64,000 nt of DNA from Deltaproteobacteria bacterium (GTDB lineage Bacteria > Desulfobacterota > Binatia > UBA9968): assembly GCA_009379725.1 (NCBI GenBank), contig WHTF01000001.1:1-64000 (forward strand). The letters are read 5' to 3'. The position numbers were made by a program, and so were the translations under genes. Below the pieces are notes generated by a model. It did not search any database. It was not told where the DNA came from and saw only the letters and a list, made by a program, of their open reading frames with translations. This document shows positions 35,545 to 49,003 of the stretch, piece by piece (positions within the stretch are counted from its first letter, which is position 1; each line of letters opens with the position of its first letter).

Positions 35545-36137
35545 GCTCCCAGCCTCTCTTCCAACAGCCTTAAGGCGCCTTCCATCAAGATCAAATGGTT
35601 ATATCGCAAAAGATCGTAGACGTTCAGACCTTCAACTCGAAGCACCTTGACCTTAGGTAAATTACGAGCAGCTCGCTCGATTGTTTCATCGGGTTGAGAA
35701 ACGACAATCAAAGCGCTTTGGACATTCAGCCCGGCAAGAGCCCTAACCATCAACTTGGTCTTTGCTTCTTCCAGCTCAAGTTTGTCGAGCACGATGAGTT
35801 TGCCCTCATGGTTTTTCAGGCTCAACGCCGACAGCAAAGCTTCGCGCCGCGCCCTGCGTGGCATCCGAAAGGAATAGTCACGCGGCTGAGGACCGAAAAT
35901 CGTACCTCCACCTACCCATATAGGCGATCGTATACTGCCCGCGCGCGCGCGTCCCGTACCCTTCTGGCGCCAAGGCTTTTTACCACCGCCACGCACTAAC
36001 CCTTTGGACTTTGTCGCAGCCGTCCCAGCGCGACGATTTCTCAATTGCATGACAACGGCCTGATGTAAAAGATGCGGGCGCGTCTTAACACCAAAAATTT
36101 GTTCATTAAGTTGGCGTTGGGCGATCTGAACTTCCAT
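35541..36137 (-). CDS. rplD: 50S ribosomal protein uL4
   Basis: The protein has 198 residues. The tunnel loop is KKPWRQKGTGRARAGSIRSP. In E. coli L4 represses the S10 operon through its leader; I found no matching leader hairpin here, since rpsJ is directly joined to fusA. It starts 5 bases after rplC. Confidence 0.98.
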   Translation of the reverse strand: MEVQIAQRQLNEQIFGVKTRPHLLHQAVVMQLRNRRAGTAATKSKGLVRGGGKKPWRQKGTGRARAGSIRSPIWVGGGTIFGPQPRDYSFRMPRRARREALLSALSLKNHEGKLIVLDKLELEEAKTKLMVRALAGLNVQSALIVVSQPDETIERAARNLPKVKVLRVEGLNVYDLLRYNHLILMEGALRLLEERLGA

Positions 36138-36142
36138 TACAA

Positions 36143-36775
36143 CTATCCCTTCACCGCACGTCGCAGAATCACTATGCCCTGCTTAGCCCCTGGGACAGCC
36201 CCTTTGACCAGAAGCAGATTCTCTTCGGCGCGAACATCGACAACTTCTAAATTTTGAATCGAGATATTTTCGTTACCCCAATGGCCAGCCATTTTTTTAC
36301 CCTTGCGGACTCGTCCGGGATAGGATCGATTACCAATAGACCCGCCATGTCGAAAGTATTCGTGAGTACCGTGAGATCCGGGAAATCCGGCAAAAGACCA
36401 TCTCTTTATTACACCCGAGAAACCATGTCCCTTTGAAACGCCGGAGACATCGATGAGATCGCCTGGTTTGAATAGATCGGCTACATTAATCTCTTGACCC
36501 ACCTGATACTGGGCCACATCCTCTGACCGGAATTCTTTTAAAATCGAGAATGCGCCTTTGCCAGCCTTGGCCATGTGTCCCTGGATGGGCTTGTTGACAC
36601 GCTGGCTCTTCTTACTCCCAAAGCCAACCTGTAGGGCATTGTAACCGTCTTTCGCAGCTTCCTTTTTCTGCACCACAACACACGGTCCGGATTCAATAAC
36701 CGTGACGGGAATTACATTCCCTGTAGCATTGTAAAACTGCGTCATGCCTACTTTTTTTCCGATAAGCCCAGTCAT
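36143..36775 (-). CDS. rplC: 50S ribosomal protein uL3
   Basis: The protein has 210 residues. GLIGKKVGMTQFYNATGN is near the N-terminus. GFPGSHGTHEYFRHGGSIG and RKGKKMAGHWGNE hold the glutamine/glycine loop near the peptidyl-transferase centre. It starts 44 bases after rpsJ. Confidence 0.98.
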   Translation of the reverse strand: MTGLIGKKVGMTQFYNATGNVIPVTVIESGPCVVVQKKEAAKDGYNALQVGFGSKKSQRVNKPIQGHMAKAGKGAFSILKEFRSEDVAQYQVGQEINVADLFKPGDLIDVSGVSKGHGFSGVIKRWSFAGFPGSHGTHEYFRHGGSIGNRSYPGRVRKGKKMAGHWGNENISIQNLEVVDVRAEENLLLVKGAVPGAKQGIVILRRAVKG

Positions 36776-36819
36776 ATGATTTTCTCGATCGAAACTTTTA
36801 GCGCGAAACCTGTCTTTTT

Positions 36820-37128
36820 CTATTGGAGTTTAATCTCGACATCCACACCCGCCGCGATATCCAGCTTACCCAATGCATCGATTGTCTGCTGAGTTGGTTC
36901 CAAAATATCGAGCAATCTCTTATGGGTACGGATCTCAAATTGATCGCGGGATTTTTTGTCGACATGGGGTGAGCGGTTGACGGTAAACCGTTCGATACGT
37001 GTCGGCAGTGGAATAGGTCCAGCCACTCTTCCACCGGTGCGCTTTACGGTCTCCACAATCTCTCCCACCGATTGATCTAACACCCGATGGTCATAGGCTT
37101 TTAACCGAATCCTAATTTTTTCGTTCAT
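36820..37128 (-). CDS. rpsJ: 30S ribosomal protein uS10
   Basis: The protein has 102 residues. [18 protein letters not shown] and [20 protein letters not shown] are typical. It also acts as NusE in antitermination. It overlaps the fusA stop by 4 bases (ATGA), so the S10 segment is translationally joined to the str segment, with no tuf gene between them. Confidence 0.98.
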   Translation of the reverse strand: MNEKIRIRLKAYDHRVLDQSVGEIVETVKRTGGRVAGPIPLPTRIERFTVNRSPHVDKKSRDQFEIRTHKRLLDILEPTQQTIDALGKLDIAAGVDVEIKLQ

Positions 37129-39221
37129 TTGCTATCATCCGACTTGCCATCCAACTTGGCTATGATCCCCTCAGCAACGTTGGCGGGAACCGGCTCATAG
37201 TGGGAAAACTGCATCGTATAGGTTGCTCTTCCCTGCGTCATAGAACGTAGATCGGTTGCATAACCGAACATCTGCGCCAGCGGCACCCGTGCATCAATTG
37301 CCTGAGCAGCCGGCCTCGTATCCATCCCCAAGACTTTACCGCGGCGCGAGTTCAAATCGCCGATCACATCTCCCATGAAATCCTCGGGCACCACGACTTC
37401 GACCGACATGATGGGCTCCAGCAAGACGGGACTAGCTTTGCGCGTTGCCTCTTTGAATGCCATAGAGCCCGCGATCTTAAAGGCGATCTCCGAAGAATCT
37501 ACGTCGTGGTAGCTGCCATCAAACAGGGTGACCTTCACATCGACGATCGGATAACCGGCCAATGCGCCATTTTCGGTGGCTTCTTTAACGCCTTTCTCCA
37601 CTGCGGGAATGTACTCCCGAGGAATCGAACCGCCTTTAACGGCATCGACGAACTCAAATCCCGCTCCCGCCGTTTGTGGTTCTAATTTGATCCAAACATC
37701 GCCGTACTGACCGCGGCCACCCGTCTGGCGGATAAATTTGCCTTGCTGTTCGACGACTTTTCGGACAGTCTCTTTGTAGGCAACCTGCGGCTTACCCACA
37801 CTGGCGCCCACGTTGAACTCTCGCAACAAGCGATCAACGATAATTTCGAGATGAAGCTCACCCATACCGGAAATGATTGTCTGGCCGGTCTCCTCGTCGG
37901 TACGCACGCGGAACGAGGGATCTTCCGTGGCCAGCTTCTGCAACGATAATCCGAGCTTTTCTTGATCCGCCTTACTTTTGGGCTCGATTGCGATGGAAAT
38001 AACCGGCTCAGGGAACTCGATGGACTCGAGAATAATAGGATGACTCTCATCGCACAAAGTGTCGCCCGTCGTGGCAGTTCTCAGTCCGACAGCGGCAGCG
38101 ATATCACCCGCGTAAACCTCTTTGATCTCTTCACGCTTGTTGGCATGCATTTTAAGCAGCCGGCCGATTCTTTCCCGCTTGCCTTTTGTCGAATTGTAGA
38201 CACTGGCGCCAGAGGCCAAGGACCCGGAATACACTCTGAAGAAACTCAACGTTCCGACAAAAGGGTCGGTCATGATCTTAAACGCGAGAGCCGAAAACGG
38301 TACGTCATCCTTGGCAGGTCTTTCGTCGGAAGCCTGAGAATCGGGATTAACGCCCTTAATGGGCGGAATGTCGAGCGGAGATGGCAAATAAGCAACAACG
38401 GCATCGAGCAAAGGTTGAACCCCCTTGTTGCGAAACGCCGAACCACATAGGACCGGAACGATCTTGATCGCGAGGGTGGCGCTTCTGATGGCGCTGGCAA
38501 CCTCTGTTTCACCAATCTCTCGGCCTTCCAAATATTTCTCCATGATCGCTTCGTCGGAATCGGCAACGGCTTCTATCAACTTTTCGCGATACTCCGCCGC
38601 CAGCCCCACCATATCTTCCGGGATAGCGTCATCACGGAACTTAGCGCCCAGACTCTCATCCTCCCAAATAACGGCCTTCATTCGCACGAGGTCAACTATG
38701 CCGACAAATTTATCCTCGGCGCCTATAGGCAACTGAAGCGGTACCGGGCGCGCTCCGAGGCGGTCCTTTATCATCTGCATGACGCGAAAAAAATCAGCGC
38801 CAACGCGATCCATCTTGTTAACAAAAGCGATACGCGGAACTTGATACTTATCCGCCTGACGCCAAACGGTTTCGGTCTGAGGCTCAACGCCTCCGACCGA
38901 GCAGAAAACCCCCACCGCACCATCCAGAACTCTCAGCGAACGTTCCACTTCGATTGTGAAGTCAACATGCCCCGGCGTATCAATAATATTGACGCGGTGG
39001 TCTCGCCATAAACAAGTGGTTGCTGCGGAAGTGATGGTAATACCACGCTCCTGCTCCTGGACCATCCAGTCCATGGTCGCAGTACCCTCGTGGACCTCAC
39101 CGATTTTGTAGTTGATCCCGGTATAATAAAGGATCCTTTCGGTAGTCGTAGTCTTTCCCGCATCAATATGGGCCATAATGCCAATATTGCGGGTTCTTTC
39201 TAAGGAAACGGTTCTTGCCAT
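37125..39221 (-). CDS. fusA: Elongation factor G
   Basis: The protein has 698 residues and is the translocase GTPase. The P-loop is AHIDAGKT (17-24), the switch II region is DTPGHVDF and the G4 motif is NKMD. Domains II to V follow in order, ending with the [10 protein letters not shown] segment of domain V. GGTGA lies 6 bases before the ATG. A terminator-like hairpin ends about 14 bases upstream, so transcription into fusA may depend on read-through or on a promoter inside rpsG. Confidence 0.98.
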   Translation of the reverse strand: MARTVSLERTRNIGIMAHIDAGKTTTTERILYYTGINYKIGEVHEGTATMDWMVQEQERGITITSAATTCLWRDHRVNIIDTPGHVDFTIEVERSLRVLDGAVGVFCSVGGVEPQTETVWRQADKYQVPRIAFVNKMDRVGADFFRVMQMIKDRLGARPVPLQLPIGAEDKFVGIVDLVRMKAVIWEDESLGAKFRDDAIPEDMVGLAAEYREKLIEAVADSDEAIMEKYLEGREIGETEVASAIRSATLAIKIVPVLCGSAFRNKGVQPLLDAVVAYLPSPLDIPPIKGVNPDSQASDERPAKDDVPFSALAFKIMTDPFVGTLSFFRVYSGSLASGASVYNSTKGKRERIGRLLKMHANKREEIKEVYAGDIAAAVGLRTATTGDTLCDESHPIILESIEFPEPVISIAIEPKSKADQEKLGLSLQKLATEDPSFRVRTDEETGQTIISGMGELHLEIIVDRLLREFNVGASVGKPQVAYKETVRKVVEQQGKFIRQTGGRGQYGDVWIKLEPQTAGAGFEFVDAVKGGSIPREYIPAVEKGVKEATENGALAGYPIVDVKVTLFDGSYHDVDSSEIAFKIAGSMAFKEATRKASPVLLEPIMSVEVVVPEDFMGDVIGDLNSRRGKVLGMDTRPAAQAIDARVPLAQMFGYATDLRSMTQGRATYTMQFSHYEPVPANVAEGIIAKLDGKSDDSK

Positions 39222-39234
39222 TGTCGATCACCGG

Positions 39235-39266
39235 AAAAAAAGGAGGCGGATCTACCGCCTCCTTTT
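39235..39266 (-). terminator. Intrinsic-terminator-like hairpin between rpsG and fusA
   Basis: On the minus strand a perfect 12-bp stem (AAAAGGAGGCGG with CCGCCTCCTTTT) has the 5-base loop TAGAT and is followed by a run of seven T. It starts 21 bases after the rpsG stop and ends about 14 bases before the fusA ATG. It is the best terminator-shaped element in the window. It could end most rpsL-rpsG transcripts or act as an attenuator. The stem also contains GGAGG, but this is too far from fusA to be its ribosome-binding site. Confidence 0.8.
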
Positions 39267-39287
39267 ACGCAGATATCTTCCGTTCAC

Positions 39288-40132
<845 letters not shown>

Positions 40133-40202
40133 ACGTCTGTTAATCACCCAATCCGAATTGTAAAGTGGTTAAAAGTTTAGAAACTTTTCCGGGAAACCAT
40201 TT

Positions 40203-40231
40203 TAACTATCAAATAAACTTGATCTTGTCAA
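40203..40231 (-). promoter_or_regulatory. Possible promoter between rpoC and rpsL
   Basis: On the minus strand TTGACA (40226-40231) is followed after 17 bases by TAGTTA (40203-40208). The -35 is perfect but the -10 is poor. An A/T-rich hairpin (AAAAGTTT-AAACTTTT, 40171-40188) lies just downstream. The position fits a start for rpsL-rpsG, but the signal is weak. Confidence 0.28.
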
Positions 40232-40235
40232 AAGA

Positions 40236-43200
40236 CTACGCTCCCGCAGCCTGTGGAATCTCCTCTTCAAATCCCTCGGGCGCATCGATTTCAATTTCCG
40301 CCTTGGTGTATCTTGCGACTCCGGTTCCAGCTGGAATCAACCGTCCCATGATAACGTTCTCTTTGAGTCCGCAAAGTAAATCGATCTTCCCTTGGATTGC
40401 GGCTTCCGTCAGCACCTTCGTCGTCTCCTGGAAAGAGGCTGCAGAGATAAAGCTTTCAGTCGAAAGCGAGGCCTTGGTGATTCCCAGGAGCAACGGCTCA
40501 GCCACGGCGGGTTTACCACCGCTGGCAATCGCCCGTTGATTCTCGTCATCAAATCGCCATTTCTCGACTTGATCTCCCACTAGGAATTCCGTGTCGCCCA
40601 CCTCTTTGATGCGAACTCGCCGCAACATCTGTCTAACGATAACTTCGATATGCTTATCGTTGATGCGCACGCCTTGAAGCCGATAGATCTCTTGAACCTC
40701 ATCGACCAAATATTTCGCCAGCGCCTTCTCGCCCAGAATATTGAGAATGTCGTGTGGGTTCGAAGAACCGTCCATCAGAGGCTCGCCCGCACGTATGCGA
40801 TCGGTCTCATGTACGCCTATATGCTTGCCCTTGGGGATTAAATACTCGCGCGGTTCGCCCACCTCAGGGGTAACGACAACCTTGCGTTTACCCTTCGTGT
40901 CCTTACCGAACGAAACGACGCCATCGATCTCGCTGATGACCGCGAACTCTTTGGGTTTGCGGGCTTCAAACAATTCAGCTACGCGCGGTAAACCGCCCGT
41001 GATATCCTTTGTCTTAGTGGTCTCCCGAGGAATCTTCGCAATAGCATCTCCCGCGTAGACCGTCTGACCATCTTGGACATTGATATGCGCGCCCACTGGC
41101 AGCAAATAGCGCGCCTCCGATGTAGCCGAGAAGCGGGCCGTCTGTCCACCGTCATCCTTGATGGAGATTCGCGGCCGCTTATCCACATCTTTAGAATCGA
41201 TGATGATTTTTGTGGATAAACCTGTCCGTTCATCTACTTTCTCTTCCATGGTGATCGCTTCAACAACATCGCCAAATTTCACAATACCGCTCATTTCCGT
41301 CAAAATGGGAATGGTGTACGGGTCCCATTCGGCAATCAGCTCACCGGCTTTAATCTTTTCGGCATCCTTCTTTTTCAGCTTGGCGCCGTAAACGACCGGA
41401 TAACGCTCTCTCTCTCGCTCCCTGCCTTTCTCACCCTCAGGGTAATCCACAATGGCGAGTTCACCGTTACGGTTCATAACCACCAAGTCGCCGTCCTTGT
41501 TTGTGACCGTACTCACATTCACAAACTTGATGTGACCTTCATTGCGGGATTCGAGCGTGGTCTGCTCGGCTCTTCGGCTTGCCGTACCACCAATGTGGAA
41601 TGTACGCATTGTAAGCTGCGTGCCCGGTTCACCGATGGATTGCGCCGCAATCACTCCGATGGCTTCGCCATGATTAACCATATGACCTCTGCCGAGATCT
41701 CGCCCATAACACATGACACAAATGCCCCGTTTCGATTGGCAGGTCAACACCGAACGAATTTTGATGCGCTCCAAACCCGCGTCCTCAATGCGCTGCACCA
41801 AGTCTTCGTTGATTTCTTGGTTTGCTTTGACAATAACCTCGCCGGAAAAAGGATCCCGCACGTCCTCAAGTGCGACACGGCCAAGCACGCGATCGCCCAG
41901 AGGCTCGATAATCTCGCCGCCTTCCATTAATGGCGCGATTTCGATGCCGTCCATGGCACCGCAGTCAGGATCGGAAATAACCGAATCCTGGGCTACATCA
42001 ACAAGCCGCCGAGTCAAATAGCCCGAATTTGCCGTCTTGAGCGCGGTGTCCGCCAACCCTTTGCGCGCGCCATGGGTTGAAATGAAGTACTGCAACACAG
42101 TCAACCCTTCACGAAAATTCGCCGTGATCGGCGTCTCAATAATCTCGCCGGAGGGTTTGGCCATTAAACCGCGCATACCCGCTAATTGACGGATCTGTTG
42201 CGCGCTACCACGAGCCCCCGAATCGGCCATCATGAAAATAGGATTAAAGCTCGGTATCGAGACCTCACGGCCGGACTCATCCGTAACCTTTTCCGAACCA
42301 AGGTCGCGCAGCATTTCATCAGCAATGCGATCCGTCACTTCAGCCCAGATGTCCACTACCTTGTTATAACGCTCCCCGTCGGTGATAAGTCCGTTCTTGT
42401 ACTGCTCCTCAATTTCTCGCACGTCTTCGTGGGCGCTTTTAAGTAAGACTTCTTTGCTCGGGGGAATCATCATATCCTTAATCGCGATTGAGATCCCCGC
42501 CTTGGTGGCGTGCCGAAAACCAATGTCTTTTAAACGGTCGGCAAGAATGACCGTGGCCTTGTTCCCGGCCAGCCGATAGCTAATGTCGATAAGATTGGCC
42601 AACTCTTTTTTCTTCAATACTCGGTTGATTTCCTTGAAAGGAATCACCGGGGGGACAACCTCATACACGAGCACCCGGCCCACCGTCGTATCGACACGCT
42701 CACCATTCATACGCACCGTGATCGGAGCCTGGATTTCCGTCTCCCCTTGATCGTAGGCGATACGAACTTCGGTGGGGCTGCTAAATATGCGCCCGGCACC
42801 TTTGGCCTGGACCCGCTCGCGGGTCATATAGTAAAGACCCAAGACGATATCCTGCGTCGGCACGATAATAGGCTTACCGTTAGCCGGCGACAAAATATTG
42901 TTCGTCGACATCATGAGGGCCCGCGCTTCCACCTGAGCTTCGACAGACAGGGGAACGTGAACCGCCATTTGGTCGCCGTCGAAGTCCGCGTTGTACGCCG
43001 CACAGACCAGTGGGTGGAGCTGGATAGCCTTACCCTCGATCAAGATCGGCTCAAACGCCTGAATCCCCAAACGATGCAACGTCGGTGCTCGGTTTAACAT
43101 GATCGGGTGCTCGCGGATGACCTCATCGAGAATGTCCCAAACTTCGGGCCGCTCCTTCTCAACCATCTTTTTTGCGCTCTTGATCGTGGTTACGAATCCG

Positions 43201-44363
43201 CGCTCTTCAAGTTTGTTGTAAATGAATGGCTTGAACAGTTCCAGAGCCATCTTCTTCGGCAGTCCACACTGGTGCAGGCGGAGCTCCGGCCCGACGACGA
43301 TGACCGAACGGCCGGAATAATCAACCCGTTTGCCAAGCAAATTTTGACGGAAACGGCCGGTTTTCCCTTTGAGCATATCGCTGAGTGACTTGAGCGGACG
43401 GCGATTTTGGCCAGTGATCGCACGGCCGCGCCGGCCATTATCGAACAATGCGTCTACGGCCTCTTGAAGCATGCGCTTTTCATTTCGGATAATCATATCT
43501 GGGGCGCTCAGCTCCATGAGGCGCTTGAGGCGATTATTACGATTGATGACGCGCCGGTACAGATCGTTTAAATCGGACGTCGCAAACCGCCCTCCATCGA
43601 GGGGTACCAACGGCCTGAGATCGGGCGGGATGACCGGAACTACTTCCATCACCATCCATTCCGGCCGATTGCCCGAGGTTCTAAAAGCGTTAAGAACCTT
43701 GAGTCGTTTTGCCAGTTTTTTGCGCCGGACTTCGGAATTCGCATCGCGCATTTCCTGGCGCAGATCATCGGATAGCTTTACCACGTCGACGGCTTTAAGG
43801 ATTTTACGGACCGCCTCGGCGCCCATCTCTGCGTTAAATCTCCCGCCAAATTCCTCCATTGCTTTTCGATAACGGGCCTCAGTCAGCAGTTCCTTATACT
43901 GAAGCGGAGTCTCACCGGGATCAATGACAATATAGGACTCGAAGTAAAGAACCTTCTCGATATCCTTGAGAGACATGTCAAGCAACGCACCGATACGGCT
44001 CGGCAGGCTTTTTAAAAACCAGATATGGACAACTGGAGTGGCCAATTCAATATGGCCCATTCGCTCACGGCGAACTTTCGATTGAATGACCTCGACCCCG
44101 CATTTCTCACAGACTACGCCGCGATGCCGCATGCGTTTATACTTCCCGCAGTTGCATTCATAGTCTTTGGTCGGACCAAAAATCTTCGCACAGAACAAGC
44201 CGTCGCGTTCAGGCTTGAACGTCCTGTAGTTTATGGTCTCCGGCTTCTTCACCTCTCCATGAGACCAAGACCGAACTTTTTCCGGCGAGGCCACAGAGAC
44301 TCGAATGGCATTAAAGCTCAGTGGATTTTTCGGCTTTTCAAATAAATTAAATAAATCTTCCAT
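40236..44363 (-). CDS. rpoC: RNA polymerase beta' subunit
   Basis: The protein has 1375 residues. The N-terminal zinc site is [19 protein letters not shown]. The catalytic Mg loop NADFDGDQ is around residues 458-464. The second zinc site is [11 protein letters not shown] with an upstream Cys. The trigger loop and bridge helix regions are complete. It starts 44 bases after rpoB. It is not fused to rpoB and I see no large insertion. Confidence 0.98.
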   Translation of the reverse strand: MEDLFNLFEKPKNPLSFNAIRVSVASPEKVRSWSHGEVKKPETINYRTFKPERDGLFCAKIFGPTKDYECNCGKYKRMRHRGVVCEKCGVEVIQSKVRRERMGHIELATPVVHIWFLKSLPSRIGALLDMSLKDIEKVLYFESYIVIDPGETPLQYKELLTEARYRKAMEEFGGRFNAEMGAEAVRKILKAVDVVKLSDDLRQEMRDANSEVRRKKLAKRLKVLNAFRTSGNRPEWMVMEVVPVIPPDLRPLVPLDGGRFATSDLNDLYRRVINRNNRLKRLMELSAPDMIIRNEKRMLQEAVDALFDNGRRGRAITGQNRRPLKSLSDMLKGKTGRFRQNLLGKRVDYSGRSVIVVGPELRLHQCGLPKKMALELFKPFIYNKLEERGFVTTIKSAKKMVEKERPEVWDILDEVIREHPIMLNRAPTLHRLGIQAFEPILIEGKAIQLHPLVCAAYNADFDGDQMAVHVPLSVEAQVEARALMMSTNNILSPANGKPIIVPTQDIVLGLYYMTRERVQAKGAGRIFSSPTEVRIAYDQGETEIQAPITVRMNGERVDTTVGRVLVYEVVPPVIPFKEINRVLKKKELANLIDISYRLAGNKATVILADRLKDIGFRHATKAGISIAIKDMMIPPSKEVLLKSAHEDVREIEEQYKNGLITDGERYNKVVDIWAEVTDRIADEMLRDLGSEKVTDESGREVSIPSFNPIFMMADSGARGSAQQIRQLAGMRGLMAKPSGEIIETPITANFREGLTVLQYFISTHGARKGLADTALKTANSGYLTRRLVDVAQDSVISDPDCGAMDGIEIAPLMEGGEIIEPLGDRVLGRVALEDVRDPFSGEVIVKANQEINEDLVQRIEDAGLERIKIRSVLTCQSKRGICVMCYGRDLGRGHMVNHGEAIGVIAAQSIGEPGTQLTMRTFHIGGTASRRAEQTTLESRNEGHIKFVNVSTVTNKDGDLVVMNRNGELAIVDYPEGEKGRERERERYPVVYGAKLKKKDAEKIKAGELIAEWDPYTIPILTEMSGIVKFGDVVEAITMEEKVDERTGLSTKIIIDSKDVDKRPRISIKDDGGQTARFSATSEARYLLPVGAHINVQDGQTVYAGDAIAKIPRETTKTKDITGGLPRVAELFEARKPKEFAVISEIDGVVSFGKDTKGKRKVVVTPEVGEPREYLIPKGKHIGVHETDRIRAGEPLMDGSSNPHDILNILGEKALAKYLVDEVQEIYRLQGVRINDKHIEVIVRQMLRRVRIKEVGDTEFLVGDQVEKWRFDDENQRAIASGGKPAVAEPLLLGITKASLSTESFISAASFQETTKVLTEAAIQGKIDLLCGLKENVIMGRLIPAGTGVARYTKAEIEIDAPEGFEEEIPQAAGA

Positions 44364-44407
44364 AAAGGTTTACCTCCAGCATCAGCGCCATAGCTTCACA
44401 GGGTTAC

Positions 44408-47400
44408 CTATTTTTCCTCTACTAAATCGACGTCGAGCCCCAAACTCTGGAGCTCCTTGACCATGACGTTAAAGGACTCTGGCAGCCCCGGTTCGAGAAG
44501 ATTGTCCCCTTTAACAATCGCCTCATACATCCGAGTTCGCCCGACAACATCATCGGACTTAACGGTCAGCATCTCTTGAAGAGTATAGGCTGCACCATAA
44601 GCTTCCAAGGCCCAAACTTCCATTTCTCCGAGCCGCTGGCCTCCGAACTGAGCCTTTCCGCCCAATGGTTGTTGGGTGACCAGCGAATAGGGCCCTGTGG
44701 AACGAGCGTGGATCTTATCATCAACGAGATGATGCAATTTCATGATGTACATCACACCGACGGTCACTTTACCGTCGAACGGCTCGCCGCTGCGACCATC
44801 ACATAATGTCACTTGGCCGGTGACCGGCAAATCGGCTTTTCGCAACAGGTTGAAAATCTCTTCTTCCGCCGCCCCGTCGAAGACCGGCGACGCCAGTCGC
44901 ACGCCATCACGATATTTTTCAGCTAACTTATAAATGTCGGTGTCTTTCGCTCCGTCGATAAGCTCGCTTGCCTCTTTGGTATTGAGGTACTCCTTCAGAC
45001 GCTTGCGCAGAGCGTCGATGTCCTGACGGTGATGGCGCATCAGTTGGTCCACTTGATGCCCGAGACTTCGCGCCGCCCAACCGAGATGAGCTTCAAGAAT
45101 TTGCCCGACGTTCATGCGTGAGGGTACGCCCAACGGATTGAGCACGACATCGACTGGGGTGCCATCTTCCAAGTAAGGCATGTCCTCTTCCGGCAGGATC
45201 CTGGAAATGACCCCTTTGTTTCCATGCCGGCCAGCCATCTTATCGCCCACTTGTAACTTACGCTTAATGGCGACGAAGACTTTCACCATCTTGATAACTC
45301 CGGGAGGCAATTCATCCCCGGCCCGCAACTTTTCGATTTTGTCTTCAAATAACTCTTTAATCAGCTTGACTTGTCCCGCCGTGCTTTCAACGATGCGATC
45401 CAGTTCCGCTTCCACCGATTCGCTATCGACGCGAATTTCGCTCCAATAGCTCATCGGCAGCTGATCGAGATCTTCCTCGGTAATCTCCTTCCCCTTTGTG
45501 AGCAGCATTTTGCGACTGTCGTCACTGAGGCGGTTTGCCAGCTTGCGACCCACCAATAGTTTTTTTAGCCGTCTCAGTGCGCCATCCTGAAGGATACGGA
45601 TTTCATCATGCTGATCTTTGCGCAACCGGATGATCTCTTCGTCCTCAATGGCTTTACTCCTCTCGTCTTTGCCCAAACCTTTACGCGAAAAGATGCGAAC
45701 ATTGATGACTGTACCTTCAACACCGGGCGGAACTCTCAGCGAAGTGTCACGAACTTCACCGGCCTTTTCGCCGAAGATGGCCCGCAGTAGTTTTTCTTCC
45801 GGAGACAGCTGGGTTTCGCCCTTCGGCGTTATCTTTCCGACGAGAATATCACTGGGTTTCACCTCGGCGCCGATTCGAATGATGCCGCTCTCATCGAGAT
45901 TCGTGAGAGCTTCATCGCCGACGTTCGGTATATCTCGCGTAATCTCTTCGGGACCCAATTTGGTATCGCGCGAAACGCACTCGAATTCTTCAATATGGAT
46001 AGAGGTATAGATATCCTCTTTGACGACGCGCTCGCTAATCAAAATAGAATCTTCAAAATTGTACCCGCCCCAAGGCATGAGCGCGACAAGAACATTGCGG
46101 CCCAGCGCGAGTTCTCCCATCTCAGTGGAAGGGCCGTCAGCAATGACATCACCGGCCTTCACCTGATCGCCGATCATAATGATAGGTCTTTGGTTAACGC
46201 AGGTATTTTGGTTTGAACGCTGGTATTTGACCAAATTGTAGATATCGACGCCGGTGTCGCGCGTGCCGGAAGGCTTATCCGCTTTCACCACGATTCGAGT
46301 TGAATCCACACTCTCGATTATGCCGTCGCGTTTTGCAACGACCGTTACGCCGGAGTCGCGCGCCACGGTCTTCTCCATTCCCGTACCCACGAAGGGAGCC
46401 TCGGTTCTCAGCAGGGGAACAGCCTGACGTTGCATGTTGGAGCCCATTAGCGCCCTATTTGCATCGTCGTTTTCCAAAAACGGAATAAGAGACGCCGCCA
46501 CGCTCACCAGTTGGTTCGGGGAGACGTCCATAAAATTAACTTCCTCAGGGCGCGCCATGACAAATTCACCGCCTTTGCGGGCCGAGACGAGATCCACCGT
46601 AAAAGCTCCGCGGCCGTCTATGGGCGCATTGGCTTGGGCGATAACATGATCTTCCTCCTCAAGCGCCGAAAGATAACGAATACGATCCGTCACTCTACTA
46701 TTCTCGACTTCGCGATATGGCGTTTCAATGAAGCCAAACTCGTTGACCCGGGCATACGTGGTCAGCGAAGCAATTAGACCGATATTCGGACCTTCTGGCG
46801 TCTCGATTGGGCAAACGCGACCATAATGCGTCGGATGAACGTCGCGTACTTCGAATCCCGCTCGTTCCCGAGTCAATCCACCAGGGCCCAGCGCCGATAG
46901 ACGACGTTTGTGCGTTATTTCGGAAAGCGGATTGGTTTGATCCATGAATTGCGACAATTGGCTTGAGCCGAAGAACTCTTTAAGTGCTGCGGAAACCGGT
47001 TTGTAGTTGATCAGTTCCTGCGGCATCAAAGTTTCGATATCCTGCAAGCTCATTTTCTCTTTTATGGCTCGTTCCATTCGTACTAGGCCGACGCGAAAAT
47101 GATTTTCGACGAGCTCGCCGACAGCGCGCACCCGGCGATTACCGAGGTGATCGATATCATCGACGGAGCCGTTCCCGTTCTTGAGCTCCATCAGGTAACG
47201 AACGACTTCGAGAATATCTTCCTTACGAAGGGTCCCTTGCTCCAACGGGACGTTGAGCTTTAGCCGGTGATTCAGCTTGAGTCGACCGACTTTGGAGAGA
47301 TCGTAACGATCGGGATTAAAGAACAGATTGTTGAAGAAATTCGTCGCCGATTCAACCGTAGGAGGATCGCCCGGCCTTAAACGGCGGTAGATTTCTAAAA

Positions 47401-48511
47401 TTGCATCTTGCGGGGAGTTGATGCGGTCTTGCAATAAAGTGTTTCGCAAGTAAGGACCGACCGTCGACTCGTCGATGAAAAGAACTTCGATCTGATGGAT
47501 ACCCTTTTCACGAATAACATCTAACTTCTCTTGCGTGATGGGATGATTACACTCGACAATCACTTCCTTGGTCTGGGCGTCAACGATATCATGCGAAGCG
47601 ATCCGACCAAGAACCTCCTCCCAGGCTATAGGAACATGCTTGATCTTGGCTTGTTCCATTTGCCGCAGGACCGGCCGTGTAAATTTTTTGCCTTCCTTGA
47701 CAACAATCTCGTTGCTTTTGGGATCTCGAACATCGGTGGTCACTTTCGCCCCGATGAGATGCGCGGGATTGAAAGTGAGCGAAGGCTTGCGACCATCGAA
47801 AACAATGGTATCGCTACGATAATAATAGTTCAGCAGGTCTTCCGTGGTCATCCCGAGCGCCCTGAGCAAAACGGTCGCATGGAATTTACGACGGCGGTCA
47901 ATGCGAACATAAATGATATCACGCGGGTCAAACTCCAGATCGACCCACGAACCACGGTACGGAATGATACGAGCGGAATAAAGCAACTTGCCGCTGGCAT
48001 GCGTTTTCCCTTTGTCGTGTTCGAAGAAAACTCCGGGGGAGCGGTGCAACTGACTGACAATAACTCGCTCGGTTCCGTTCACCATAAACGTACCGTTTTT
48101 CGTCATCAAAGGAATCTCACCGAAATAGACTTCTTGCTCTTTGACATTCTTGATACTGCGGGCGCCGGTCTGAGCATCAACGTCCCACAAGACGAGCTGA
48201 ACGGTTACCTTCAATGGCGCCGCGAAGGTCATGCCGCGCTGGTGGCACTCATCGACATCGTATTTCGGCTCACCGAGATTATAGCTGACAAACTCCAGGG
48301 AAGCCGTTTCATTGAAATCTTTGATTGGGAACACCGACTTGAAAACTTCTTGCAGGCCGAGACTCTCACGCTGCGCGGCAGAAAAATCCTTTTGCAGAAA
48401 TAGGTCGTAGGAGTTCTTTTGGATCTCAATCAGGTATGGCAGATCAATAATCCTCTTGATCCTACCAAAACTGCGGCGAAACCGTAAATTATTGGCCACT
48501 TGAAACGCCAT
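44408..48511 (-). CDS. rpoB: RNA polymerase beta subunit
   Basis: The protein has 1367 residues. The rifampicin-binding region is around 515-550 ([20 protein letters not shown]) and reads as wild type by eye. The C-terminal [20 protein letters not shown] is the flap/switch region. The length is typical of proteobacterial beta. It lies 72 bases after rplL; a short inverted repeat CCGATGATCAATCGG in that gap has no T-run. Confidence 0.98.
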   Translation of the reverse strand: MAFQVANNLRFRRSFGRIKRIIDLPYLIEIQKNSYDLFLQKDFSAAQRESLGLQEVFKSVFPIKDFNETASLEFVSYNLGEPKYDVDECHQRGMTFAAPLKVTVQLVLWDVDAQTGARSIKNVKEQEVYFGEIPLMTKNGTFMVNGTERVIVSQLHRSPGVFFEHDKGKTHASGKLLYSARIIPYRGSWVDLEFDPRDIIYVRIDRRRKFHATVLLRALGMTTEDLLNYYYRSDTIVFDGRKPSLTFNPAHLIGAKVTTDVRDPKSNEIVVKEGKKFTRPVLRQMEQAKIKHVPIAWEEVLGRIASHDIVDAQTKEVIVECNHPITQEKLDVIREKGIHQIEVLFIDESTVGPYLRNTLLQDRINSPQDAILEIYRRLRPGDPPTVESATNFFNNLFFNPDRYDLSKVGRLKLNHRLKLNVPLEQGTLRKEDILEVVRYLMELKNGNGSVDDIDHLGNRRVRAVGELVENHFRVGLVRMERAIKEKMSLQDIETLMPQELINYKPVSAALKEFFGSSQLSQFMDQTNPLSEITHKRRLSALGPGGLTRERAGFEVRDVHPTHYGRVCPIETPEGPNIGLIASLTTYARVNEFGFIETPYREVENSRVTDRIRYLSALEEEDHVIAQANAPIDGRGAFTVDLVSARKGGEFVMARPEEVNFMDVSPNQLVSVAASLIPFLENDDANRALMGSNMQRQAVPLLRTEAPFVGTGMEKTVARDSGVTVVAKRDGIIESVDSTRIVVKADKPSGTRDTGVDIYNLVKYQRSNQNTCVNQRPIIMIGDQVKAGDVIADGPSTEMGELALGRNVLVALMPWGGYNFEDSILISERVVKEDIYTSIHIEEFECVSRDTKLGPEEITRDIPNVGDEALTNLDESGIIRIGAEVKPSDILVGKITPKGETQLSPEEKLLRAIFGEKAGEVRDTSLRVPPGVEGTVINVRIFSRKGLGKDERSKAIEDEEIIRLRKDQHDEIRILQDGALRRLKKLLVGRKLANRLSDDSRKMLLTKGKEITEEDLDQLPMSYWSEIRVDSESVEAELDRIVESTAGQVKLIKELFEDKIEKLRAGDELPPGVIKMVKVFVAIKRKLQVGDKMAGRHGNKGVISRILPEEDMPYLEDGTPVDVVLNPLGVPSRMNVGQILEAHLGWAARSLGHQVDQLMRHHRQDIDALRKRLKEYLNTKEASELIDGAKDTDIYKLAEKYRDGVRLASPVFDGAAEEEIFNLLRKADLPVTGQVTLCDGRSGEPFDGKVTVGVMYIMKLHHLVDDKIHARSTGPYSLVTQQPLGGKAQFGGQRLGEMEVWALEAYGAAYTLQEMLTVKSDDVVGRTRMYEAIVKGDNLLEPGLPESFNVMVKELQSLGLDVDLVEEK

Positions 48512-48583
48512 TGCTACTCCTTCTAGCGATCTAAGCGATGACCCCGATTGATCATCGGACAGGAAATGTCATAAGACACGTCA

Positions 48584-48961
48584 TTACTTGATCTCGACTT
48601 TGGCTCCCTGTTCTTCAAGCTTTTTCTTGATTGTTTCAGCCTCAGTTTTGGCCACGCCTTCTTTGACATTTTTCGGCGCGCCGTCAACCAGGTCTTTCGC
48701 CTCTTTTAAACCGAGGCCGGTGAGTTCACGGACGACTTTGATAACTTGGATTTTCTTTTCACCAGCTTCCGCAAGAACCACATTGAACTCCGTTTTTTCC
48801 TCCACTGCTGCGGCTGGACCACCCGTTGCGGCGGCCACCGTCACAGGCGCCGCGGCACTCACGCCAAGTTCTTCTTCGAGTTCCTTGACTAAAGCTGCGG
48901 CATCCAGCAGCGTCATGTTTTTGATGTAGTCTTTAACCTGTTCTTTTGATACCTCTGCCAT
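48584..48961 (-). CDS. rplL: 50S ribosomal protein bL12
   Basis: The protein has 125 residues. The N-terminal dimerisation helices ([19 protein letters not shown]) are joined by an Ala/Pro-rich hinge to the factor-binding C-domain ([20 protein letters not shown]). ATG 48961 is preferred over the ATG at 48967, because GGGGGA is then at a proper distance. It forms the stalk with bL10. Confidence 0.98.
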   Translation of the reverse strand: MAEVSKEQVKDYIKNMTLLDAAALVKELEEELGVSAAAPVTVAAATGGPAAAVEEKTEFNVVLAEAGEKKIQVIKVVRELTGLGLKEAKDLVDGAPKNVKEGVAKTEAETIKKKLEEQGAKVEIK

Positions 48962-49003
48962 AAACATTCCCCCTTTAGATTGATTCCAAAACCAAACTAT
49001 TAT

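Noticed and set aside
47531-48403. Long plus-strand open frame (290 codons) antisense to rpoB
   Set aside because: It lies entirely within the well-conserved rpoB and has no family features; it is a shadow of the GC-biased codon pattern.
48545-48562. Short inverted repeat between rplL and rpoB as an attenuator
   Set aside because: Only a 5-bp stem and no T-run; too weak to call.
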